Of a stretch of 8,713 nt of DNA, positions 1-6,278 are shown piece by piece. The DNA lies in contig CBDVBD010000138.1 in the NCBI GenBank assembly GCA_965372135.1, forward strand, positions 1 to 8,713, read 5' to 3'. The notes beneath the pieces were generated by a model, which saw only the letters and a list, made by a program, of their open reading frames with translations, ran no database searches and was not told where the DNA came from. Positions within the stretch are counted from its first letter, which is position 1. Every line of letters starts with the position of its first letter. Origin of the DNA: CBDVBD01 sp965372135 (GTDB taxonomy: Bacteria; Electryoneota; RPQS01; CBDVBD01). A program made the translations under genes and the position numbers.

Positions 1-699
1 GAAGATTCCACCAGTGTATTTGATTTTCCTTCTCCATTTCCACCGGAAAATCTGTTGGTAGTTATTGTGGGTAGTGTATCGACCCGGTATCGGTACCGGG
101 AACGTTTCTATGGTGAGATTGGGGACATTATATCACGAGTAGTGGCGAAGAAATCCGGCAACTATTTATTGTTTTTCCCGAGTTATGGGTTTCTCAGAGC
201 GGTTGAGCCTTTCTTAAATACTCCAGGGTATTTGCGGGTAGTGCAGAAACCTGGATTGGATGAGGATCAGCGTGCAGAAATGGTTGATATGTTGCACGGG
301 GATCAACCAGTATTGATGCTTACGGTGATGGGTGGGATTTTTTCGGAAGGAGTCGATTATGCCGGGTATTCGGTGATCGGTGGGATTATTGTCGGTCCCG
401 GATTGCCGCAGGTGTCTTATGAAACGGAAAAGCTACGGGAATATTACCATCGTACCCGGTCTCAGGGATTTGAGTTTGCCTACTTATATCCTGGTATGTC
501 ACGGGTGATCCAGTCAGCAGGCAGGGTGATTCGCGGGTCGAAGGATCGGGGAATTATTGTACTGATTGGGGAGCGGTTTACACAACATCCCTATGTGGAC
601 TTGTTTCCGGAAGACTGGTATGATAAAGATCCGCGGGAGCTCTGTAATCCTGATTGGGAGCGGGCGATTAAGGATTTTTGGGATCGGTGGGACTCTTGA
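1..699 (+). CDS. ATP-dependent DNA helicase, DinG/XPD (Rad3) family, C-terminal part (5' truncated by window edge)
   Basis: The frame is open from base 1, so the true start lies upstream and about 232 C-terminal residues are visible. What is seen is the second helicase core domain (HELICc2) of the DinG/XPD superfamily 2 group. Bases 1-54 encode the typical stretch SVFDFPSPFPPENL that follows motif III/IV in this family. Motif V is GGIFSEGVDYAG at 331-366. Motif VI is QSAGRVIRG at 511-537, with the arginines expected to contact ATP. Family members unwind DNA 5'-3', often carry an Fe-S cluster in the N-terminal half (not visible here), and act in repair and in resolving R-loops and replication conflicts. 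The gene ends in TGA, with no domain after the helicase core. A 169-nt gap separates it from the next clear gene, so it is probably not part of the cell-wall operon. The family call is firm; DinG versus another paralogue (such as YoaA) cannot be decided without the N-terminus. Confidence 0.88.
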   Translation, partial: EDSTSVFDFPSPFPPENLLVVIVGSVSTRYRYRERFYGEIGDIISRVVAKKSGNYLLFFPSYGFLRAVEPFLNTPGYLRVVQKPGLDEDQRAEMVDMLHGDQPVLMLTVMGGIFSEGVDYAGYSVIGGIIVGPGLPQVSYETEKLREYYHRTRSQGFEFAYLYPGMSRVIQSAGRVIRGSKDRGIIVLIGERFTQHPYVDLFPEDWYDKDPRELCNPDWERAIKDFWDRWDS

Positions 700-794
700 T
701 GGTGTGGTTTGGGCGTATTCACAGATGTTTCATCGAGGAGGAACCATTTAACCGTCCGGCAGTACAGAATATGTGTGCTCTCGGGAGTCATTGA
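699..794 (+). CDS. possible 31-residue ORF coupled to the helicase stop (speculative)
   Basis: The helicase stop TGA (697-699) overlaps an ATG by one base (TGATG), the usual geometry of translational coupling. From that ATG a frame of 31 codons runs to TGA at 792-794. The product would start MVWFGRIHRCF and contain an EEEPFNRP stretch and two cysteines; I recognise no motif. There is no separate Shine-Dalgarno sequence upstream, so expression would depend on terminating ribosomes. An ORF this short arises often by chance. It is listed only because of the stop-start overlap. Confidence 0.15.
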   Translation: MVWFGRIHRCFIEEEPFNRPAVQNMCALGSH

Positions 795-868
795 TTTGCT
801 ATTGTGTGGAATTCCCGCTTCATCGTGAGTTACAATCAGTCAATTAATAAGGGAGTAAAATAGGATTA

Positions 869-1768
869 ATGGATTACCTGGAAAAACAGATATTCGGCAA
901 GCGGAAATTTGGGGTAATGGGATTGTTGTGGTCAGGAATTGTTATGTTAATGATTCTTTTCCTGGTTATTGAATTTCAATGGGATGTGGTGGAACGTTGG
1001 ATGGGATCGTATTTGGAATGGCAAAACAGTCAGCGTCCTCGAACGGGGACAGCGTGGGAATCGTATGATCGAACAGTGCATGCGGTTGGGAAAGTGGATA
1101 CGTTAGTGGGGCAGTTGAGGGTGCGGGAATCGGAAGTGGAGTCACTTGATGATCTGGCACAGGTGCCGGGATTGTTGTCGCCGCGCGGGGGGATTACGGT
1201 GTCGAAAGAGCAGTTCCTGAGGCTATTTCAAGGATTATCATCGTATTTGTGGGGGGAATGGATTTCGGTGAAGAGTTTGATGCGGTTATCACAGCAGCAG
1301 GAATGGATTCGAAGTTATTTGTGGTGGGATGGGGACGCATTAGACATGTATTTAGTTAATCGGAATAATGGAGTATTGTATCAGCAATCGATTCCTGGGG
1401 AGTGGCTGGAGATATCGGATTTAAACGGGTGGCGACAGGGGGGAATGTTAGAAGACGCTGGGGAATTTGTCCGACGTATTTATCCGTCGGATGATTTGTG
1501 GGCGATAATGGAGTTTTTACCGGACGATGTAGTTCAGCAACTGCTGTCATCATCGGGGCTGACAGCTGGGGATCGTTTGATGCGAATTGGACTATCCAGT
1601 GTGGTAGTAGGGGATTTGGGGGTGGTGGGTTTGGAATTTTCGATACCCGAGGGGATGATGATTGAAAAAGTAGTATTAAAGGATGACCACCTGTTGGACT
1701 TAGGGATGCTGCTTGAACGGGGGTGGATCGAGGAAAAGAAAGACGAATATGATGAATATGACTGGTGA
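869..1768 (+). CDS. unrecognised protein with one N-terminal membrane anchor, upstream of a class A PBP
   Basis: I do not recognise this 299-residue protein. Residues 1-14 are short and positively charged (K6, K11, R12, K13), followed by one hydrophobic segment at about 15-36. That predicts N-in topology with about 260 residues outside the inner membrane. There is no lipobox and no clear signal-peptidase site, so it should stay anchored. The outer part is rich in Trp, Leu, Gly and Asp, with alternating predicted helices and strands. It contains no cysteine, which suits a non-reducing periplasm. It ends in a strongly acidic tail (EEKKDEYDEYDW). The ATG at 869 has AGGA very close (862-865) and GGGAG rather far (851-855), so initiation may be weak. 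The next gene, 107 nt downstream, is a class A PBP, which suggests a role at the cell envelope, possibly with that enzyme. This role is inferred from position and topology only. Confidence 0.8.
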   Translation: MDYLEKQIFGKRKFGVMGLLWSGIVMLMILFLVIEFQWDVVERWMGSYLEWQNSQRPRTGTAWESYDRTVHAVGKVDTLVGQLRVRESEVESLDDLAQVPGLLSPRGGITVSKEQFLRLFQGLSSYLWGEWISVKSLMRLSQQQEWIRSYLWWDGDALDMYLVNRNNGVLYQQSIPGEWLEISDLNGWRQGGMLEDAGEFVRRIYPSDDLWAIMEFLPDDVVQQLLSSSGLTAGDRLMRIGLSSVVVGDLGVVGLEFSIPEGMMIEKVVLKDDHLLDLGMLLERGWIEEKKDEYDEYDW

Positions 1769-1875
1769 GTTACTTTGATGTATCTTTGGGAACGACTAGA
1801 AAGTCCTGATCCGTTTCCTCTGGTGAGTAGGTCGTGTTTTACGAGAAGGTTCTATTGGAATCATGGGATGGTTAG

Positions 1876-3843
1876 ATGGTAGTTAGGACGGTATTCTATT
1901 TAGCGGTCTTGGTGGTTTGTGTGGTGTGTATGGTATTGGGAGTGGTGTTCTTGCATGTATCGAAGCAGCTGCCACAACTACCGGATAGTCTGGATGAGAT
2001 CGCCATGTCGCCGCCTACCGAAATCTATGCCGCGGATGGGAGTATTATCACGGTGCTGGGTGGGTTGCAGCAAATGCCTCTGAGTCGGATGTCACCGTAT
2101 TTCCTTAATGCGGTGATAGCGGTGGAGGATAAGAATTTCTGGACGCATCATGGGCTGGATAAGGTGGCGCTACTCCGGGCAATGTATCGGAATGTCCTCA
2201 GTGGGAGGATAGTGCAGGGAGGAAGTACCATTACGCAGCAATTAGGGAAGAATATGTTCTTTTCTACACGCCGGGATTGGCAGCGTAAGATTCGGGATAT
2301 GCTGTTGGCGCTGCAGATCGAGCAGCGGTTTAGTAAGGAAGAAATCTTAGCGGCGTATTGTAATCAAAGTTATTTCGGGGGCAGGGCGTTTGGAGTGGAG
2401 GCTGCGGCTCAGACGTTTTTCAGCAAGCATGCAGACCGGTTGACACTGGCGGAAGCATCGTTGTTGGCGGGATTGCCGAATTCACCGAGCAGGAACAATC
2501 CGTATGTGAATTTGAAAGCCGCCAAAGCCCGGCAGCGGTTCATATTGAACCGAATGGTGATGGAGGGAATGATCACCCAGACCGAAGCGGATTCGGCGTA
2601 TCAGGATAGTTTGGTGTTTCAGCCCATGTACCGGGAAGTGCAACGGGGATCATATTTTGTGGATTATGTGCTGAAAAGCCTTGAGGAGGAACTGGGACGC
2701 GATGTGACGTATCATAGCGGATTGAAGATATATACTACTCTAAATCCTAAGTATCAACGTGCCGCGGAGGATGCAGTGTCCTATGGTTTGGCTGAGCTCG
2801 ATATGTTGACCGGTGATAAGGATAATTCGGATTTACCCGTGGATCAACGAGTGCAGGCAGCGTTGGTGGCGATAGATCCGGGGAGTGGTTCCATATTGGC
2901 GATGGTTGGGGGACGCAGCTACCGGGAGAGTGAGTATAACCGAGCGTTATCACCTCATCGGCTGCCGGGGTCGGGATTCAAGCCGTTTTTGTATATTGCG
3001 GCATTAGACGGAGGTGGGTTCACGCCGAAAAGCGTAATTGTTGACAGCGCTGTAACGTATCAGATTCCCGGTTCGACACCATGGAAACCCCGAAATTTCG
3101 AACGGTTGTATCGAGGTCCGGTAGTACTGAAGTATGCATTGGCGAAGTCCATCAACGTGGTGGCGGTGAAGTTAGTTCATCAAGTGGGAGCGGAACGGGT
3201 GGTTGAAGCTGCGCATCAGATGGGGGTGCGGTGTGATTTGCAGCCGTATTTGTCCATTGCGTTGGGGTCGTCACCGGTACCGCCGTTGGAAATAGCAAGT
3301 GCTTATGGAACTATGGCGACGGGTGGTGTGTATCATGAGCCTGTTACGGTAGTCAGAGTGGAAGGTCATCGAGGTGCCGTTCTAAAGGAGCATTTCTTCA
3401 GCGGGACAAGGGTGTACAATCCGGAAACGCTATATCCGTTGGTGGATATGATGAAAGCAGTGGTGGATTGGGGGACGGGCAGGACAGTTCGGCGTTTGGG
3501 GTTTACATTACCGGCGGCAGGGAAAACCGGAACCACCAACGATTACAAGGATGCTTGGTTCACCGGATTTACGCCTAATTTGGTGGCGTCGGTGTGGGTG
3601 GGTTATGATAAGTGGCGGGAACTTCGTGATAGGCGATGGATGGGGATTACCGGAGGACGGGCTGCAGCGCCGATATGGGCGAAGTTTATGATTGAGGCGA
3701 CCGAAGGTCAGCCGTCTAAGGATTTTCCGATTCCCAAAGGGATTCGATTTGAATGGGTGGATATTCACACCGGACAACCACCGGATTCGACCACCATTGA
3801 TTCGGTGCAGGTAGCGATTTGTGTCGAGGAGGGTAGACAGTGA
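1876..3843 (+). CDS. class A penicillin-binding protein (PBP1A type), bifunctional peptidoglycan glycosyltransferase/transpeptidase
   Basis: This 655-residue enzyme polymerises lipid II into glycan strands and cross-links their stem peptides in the periplasm. Residues 5-27 form an uncleaved membrane anchor. The glycosyltransferase 51 domain (about 48-222) has EDKNFWTHHG, with catalytic Glu84, and GGSTITQQLGKN at 115-126, then the RKIRDMLLALQIE and LAAYCNQSYFGG motifs. The transpeptidase domain (about 328-608) has all three active-site motifs: SGFK (Ser366, Lys369), SIN (425-427) and KTGT (550-553). Both activities should therefore be intact. At 655 residues it is shorter than E. coli PBP1A and appears to lack a large inserted OB domain between the two catalytic domains. 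A TAG stop sits directly before the ATG, so the start cannot lie further upstream; the GGGATGG just before it is only a poor ribosome site. The gene overlaps the SPOR-domain gene by four bases. The call is secure; the exact mrcA-type orthology is not. Confidence 0.96.
   Translation: MVVRTVFYLAVLVVCVVCMVLGVVFLHVSKQLPQLPDSLDEIAMSPPTEIYAADGSIITVLGGLQQMPLSRMSPYFLNAVIAVEDKNFWTHHGLDKVALLRAMYRNVLSGRIVQGGSTITQQLGKNMFFSTRRDWQRKIRDMLLALQIEQRFSKEEILAAYCNQSYFGGRAFGVEAAAQTFFSKHADRLTLAEASLLAGLPNSPSRNNPYVNLKAAKARQRFILNRMVMEGMITQTEADSAYQDSLVFQPMYREVQRGSYFVDYVLKSLEEELGRDVTYHSGLKIYTTLNPKYQRAAEDAVSYGLAELDMLTGDKDNSDLPVDQRVQAALVAIDPGSGSILAMVGGRSYRESEYNRALSPHRLPGSGFKPFLYIAALDGGGFTPKSVIVDSAVTYQIPGSTPWKPRNFERLYRGPVVLKYALAKSINVVAVKLVHQVGAERVVEAAHQMGVRCDLQPYLSIALGSSPVPPLEIASAYGTMATGGVYHEPVTVVRVEGHRGAVLKEHFFSGTRVYNPETLYPLVDMMKAVVDWGTGRTVRRLGFTLPAAGKTGTTNDYKDAWFTGFTPNLVASVWVGYDKWRELRDRRWMGITGGRAAAPIWAKFMIEATEGQPSKDFPIPKGIRFEWVDIHTGQPPDSTTIDSVQVAICVEEGRQ
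3826..3833 (+). promoter_or_regulatory. strong Shine-Dalgarno site for the SPOR-domain gene
   Basis: GAGGAGGG lies inside the last codons of the PBP gene. The GGAGG core (3828-3832) is 7 nt from GTG at 3840 and 10 nt from ATG at 3843. GTG has the better spacing and gives a 4-nt GTGA overlap with the PBP stop. ATG gives a 1-nt TGATG overlap. The two starts differ by one residue, so the choice has little consequence. This is the clearest ribosome-binding site in the window. Confidence 0.7.
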
Positions 3844-5279
3844 TGAAATGGTTGGAATCAATCGCGGTGCATCTGCTGTTAGCGTTGATAGTATTTTTTG
3901 TGGGGGCGGTGTTGGTGAATAGTGCAATAACCAATATGGTTTTACCGGATAGGGCGTTTTCCGATTATTGGATATGGGCACTATGGGGGGCTGCAGCAAT
4001 GCTGTCAGGATTCTTCGTGCCGGGGTTGACGGCGAAGAAGCAAGTGTGGTTTTGGTTAGGAAAGATGGCATCTACCGGGAAAAAGGTTGATTGGGAACGA
4101 TACACTCGCAGAGTATTGTCGTGGTTGGATTCCGGATTGTTGTGGCAGTGGGAAAGAGCGCGATTGATCCCGACAGCGTTAAAGGAGTTCGAACCGTATT
4201 TTCGAACGGAATCACCTGGAGCAGCCGCTTATCGTAATTTGCTGAAAGTACTACACCGTTATAATTCGAAAGACATAGAGTACCGCAATCTCCTGGTTAA
4301 TAGTTATTTGACGCAAGGAATTATTTCAATAGATGATGCCAGGATTATCGGAGAATTGTGGGACGATAATAATCCCAACACCAGATTGGGAAATTTGTGG
4401 GTGGAGTTTGGATTGGCTCAGAAGATCGATGCACCCTGGATGGAGGATGGATACCAATGGGCACTGGAACGGAGGGGACAACATGCGGAAAACGTAGCTC
4501 GGTTATTACTGCCACGGTTGTTGGCACGAAAGCGTACCGATGATTTGGCGGCGATGGTTTATTTGCAGGCTCAGGAATCTGCTGCATCTGATGAATTGGT
4601 TCGAGCGTTGATGCTGGTGGCTCGGGATCATCAACGAATCTCACGAAGTGACGAATTAGCACGAGATGTGAAGAGGGCATTAGCGAGCATTGGGGATTTG
4701 GTATTGGAATTAGAGGCGGTTGAGGATTTGGATGTCCTGGTTAAGAAGGTTAAACCTGGGTTCGGCGGATTTGTGTGGCGGAGTGTTACGCTTGCTGTTC
4801 GGAAAGGATTACCAGTAATTTGGAATGGTATAAGGGTCATACTACGCGGTGTCCAGTGGGTGGCGGGGAAGGTGCAACTGCCAGCGAATGTAACGAAATG
4901 GCGAGTTCCGGTGATAGTTGGGGTATTGGTGGTAATTATCAGTTGGGCGATAATTCAATTGTTGCCATCTGGTGGTTCCGCAAGCAGGCAGGATTTGACG
5001 GAAGTATTGGTTTATCATAGCGATCTGCCGTTTACGGTACAGGCAGCGGCGTTTCGGGAACCGGAGATTGCGGAACAGAAAGTGCTGGAGTTACGAAAGC
5101 AAGGGGAAGAGGCGTACTGGCAGAAAACGGATGGGGAAAGTGTATGGTACCGGGTGCGGGTAGGGGGATTTGCTACGTTGGAAACTGCGAAACATTATGC
5201 CGAGGATTTGATATCTCGGAAGTTGATAGATAACTATTATATTGCGAATTTCTCCGATGGGTACTATCGAAATCCCTGA
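3840..5279 (+). CDS. three-pass membrane protein with cytoplasmic helical region and C-terminal SPOR domain
   Basis: The 479-residue product has two N-terminal membrane segments (about 8-30 and 43-62), a soluble middle part (about 63-350), a third membrane segment (about 356-376) and a C-terminal SPOR-like domain (about 396-472). The SPOR part shows the family pattern: FTVQAAAF, a helix with EQKVLELRKQG, then WYRVRVGGF and a second helix from about 446. SPOR domains bind glycan strands stripped of stem peptides, typically at division sites. The lysines after segment two (TAKKQ, GKK) and the need for SPOR to be periplasmic fit N-in topology with the middle part in the cytoplasm. That middle part is mostly helical and looks repeat-like, perhaps a degenerate TPR or HEAT-type solenoid, but I cannot assign a family. 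The gene overlaps the PBP upstream and the kinase downstream, so it is surely cotranscribed with them. The GTG start is chosen on ribosome-site spacing; ATG at 3843 is equally possible. Confidence 0.85.
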   Translation: MMKWLESIAVHLLLALIVFFVGAVLVNSAITNMVLPDRAFSDYWIWALWGAAAMLSGFFVPGLTAKKQVWFWLGKMASTGKKVDWERYTRRVLSWLDSGLLWQWERARLIPTALKEFEPYFRTESPGAAAYRNLLKVLHRYNSKDIEYRNLLVNSYLTQGIISIDDARIIGELWDDNNPNTRLGNLWVEFGLAQKIDAPWMEDGYQWALERRGQHAENVARLLLPRLLARKRTDDLAAMVYLQAQESAASDELVRALMLVARDHQRISRSDELARDVKRALASIGDLVLELEAVEDLDVLVKKVKPGFGGFVWRSVTLAVRKGLPVIWNGIRVILRGVQWVAGKVQLPANVTKWRVPVIVGVLVVIISWAIIQLLPSGGSASRQDLTEVLVYHSDLPFTVQAAAFREPEIAEQKVLELRKQGEEAYWQKTDGESVWYRVRVGGFATLETAKHYAEDLISRKLIDNYYIANFSDGYYRNP

Positions 5280-6228
5280 TCAAGGGCGACGGACATGGGA
5301 TTGCATTGGCGTGGGATTGTGTGCATTGGATTTTCTAAGTGTGCTGGATCGATACCCACAATCCGATGAGAAAACCGAAGTAGTGGAATCACGAATTCAA
5401 GGCGGGGGACCGGTTCCAACGGCGATGTATGCTCTTGGGAAATACGGTTGGAAAGTGGGTTATGTCGGTTTAGTCGGCAAGGATTGGGGTGGGGATATCA
5501 TTGTGCAGGGCATGGAAAGTGCGGGTGTTGATGTGTCATCGGTGGTTCAGGATGTGGATTCACGTACCGCCCATGCATTCATCTGGGTGGATCGGCGAAA
5601 TGGGAATCGTACGGTATCATTGGATCGGACAAGAATTCGTAATGTGACGGCTGATGAGGTGCCGTTGGATTGGATCCGGGATTCCCGAATGTTGTTGTGC
5701 GACGGGCGTGAGACGGAAGCGAATATAGCTGCTTTGGAAGTGGCTCGGGAATCCGGAACGATAACGGTGTTTGACGCCAGCTCCAAACGTCAGCAGATGC
5801 ATCGGATACTTTCAATGATAGATTTTCCGGTGGTCTCCAGAGATTTTCTCAGAAGTGTATTGGGAACGTCGGACCTTTTCAAGGGGTTGGATGCGCTGTT
5901 GGATTATGGGGCGCAGGCGGCGGTTATAACCTTGGGAGAACAGGGGTGTGTTTGGAAAGCCCGAGATGGCGCTAATGGGAAGGAAGCGGCGTATCAGGTG
6001 GAAGTACGGGATACTACCGGCGCGGGGGATTTGTTTCATGCCGGATTCATTCACGGGCTGCTCTCAGGATGGAGTATTGACCGGTGCTGCCGGTTTGGTT
6101 GTGCAGCGGCGGCGTTGAAGTGCCGGAAGTTAGGTGGGCAGCCGGGGGTGGTGTCAGCTAATAATGTATTGAAGTGGATGAAAACGGCGCCCAGGTATCC
6201 TAAAAAGAAACGTCGACAGGTAAAATAA
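5257..6228 (+). CDS. PfkB/ribokinase-family sugar kinase, substrate unknown
   Basis: This 323-residue protein is an ATP-dependent kinase of the PfkB (ribokinase) fold, expected to phosphorylate a sugar, sugar derivative or nucleoside in the cytoplasm. The N-terminal strand CIGVGLCALDFL, with Asp25 for substrate binding, is followed by the GGGPVPTAMYALGKYG substrate motif (49-64). The C-terminal PfkB signature is DTTGAGDLFHAGF (252-264); it provides the anion hole and catalytic base Asp258. Length fits the family. The overall pattern resembles ribokinase or sulfofructose-kinase-like members more than phosphofructokinase, but the substrate cannot be read from sequence. ATG at 5257 overlaps the SPOR gene by 23 nt and has no clear Shine-Dalgarno sequence, so translation is probably coupled. 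A TTG at 5242 would add only five residues. The C-terminus is strongly basic (PKKKRRQVK). Its place in a peptidoglycan operon hints at an amino-sugar or nucleotide-sugar role, which is inference. Confidence 0.9.
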   Translation: MGTIEIPDQGRRTWDCIGVGLCALDFLSVLDRYPQSDEKTEVVESRIQGGGPVPTAMYALGKYGWKVGYVGLVGKDWGGDIIVQGMESAGVDVSSVVQDVDSRTAHAFIWVDRRNGNRTVSLDRTRIRNVTADEVPLDWIRDSRMLLCDGRETEANIAALEVARESGTITVFDASSKRQQMHRILSMIDFPVVSRDFLRSVLGTSDLFKGLDALLDYGAQAAVITLGEQGCVWKARDGANGKEAAYQVEVRDTTGAGDLFHAGFIHGLLSGWSIDRCCRFGCAAAALKCRKLGGQPGVVSANNVLKWMKTAPRYPKKKRRQVK

Positions 6229-6231
6229 CCC

Positions 6232-6260
6232 TTGACAACGCCTAAGTCATTTATTATATT
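6232..6260 (+). promoter_or_regulatory. sigma-70-type promoter for mpl
   Basis: A perfect -35 box TTGACA (6232-6237) and a -10 box TATATT (6255-6260) are separated by exactly 17 nt, starting four bases after the pfkB stop. Transcription should begin near 6267-6268, only about 11-12 nt before the mpl ATG. This is the best promoter match in the window. It makes mpl independent of the PBP-SPOR-kinase operon. Confidence 0.8.
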
Positions 6261-6278
6261 ATATTGGATTAGTTTGTA

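Noticed and set aside
735..747. GAGGAGG as a Shine-Dalgarno site in the spacer after the helicase
   Set aside because: It is followed by ATT TAA and no usable start codon, so it cannot drive a gene.
800..840. Similarity of TTGTGTGGAATT and ACAAT to the lac promoter/operator
   Set aside because: The match is short, the symmetric operator half-sites are missing and no -35 box is correctly placed.
1792..1840. Hairpin plus GTTTT as an attenuator before the PBP gene
   Set aside because: The stem is short with a bulged G, the loop is very large, and the T-run is only four bases.
1766..1879. Selenocysteine readthrough of the TGA ending the 299-residue protein, since 37 in-frame codons follow to TAG at 1877-1879 and the window has tRNA-Sec
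   Set aside because: The extension looks non-coding, an open run of that length is common by chance, and the only nearby hairpin (1792-1798 with 1828-1835) has a bulge, a 29-nt loop and is too far from the TGA to be a convincing bacterial SECIS element.
3508..4071. 187-codon open frame on the - strand across the PBP/SPOR junction
   Set aside because: It lies opposite two well-supported genes. Its Pro/Ser/Ile-rich composition is what the complement of a G/T-rich coding strand gives, and no motif or start signal is present.
6190..6225. Nuclear-localisation-like basic tail on the PfkB kinase
   Set aside because: PKKKRRQVK resembles a eukaryotic NLS only by chance; the gene context is fully bacterial.
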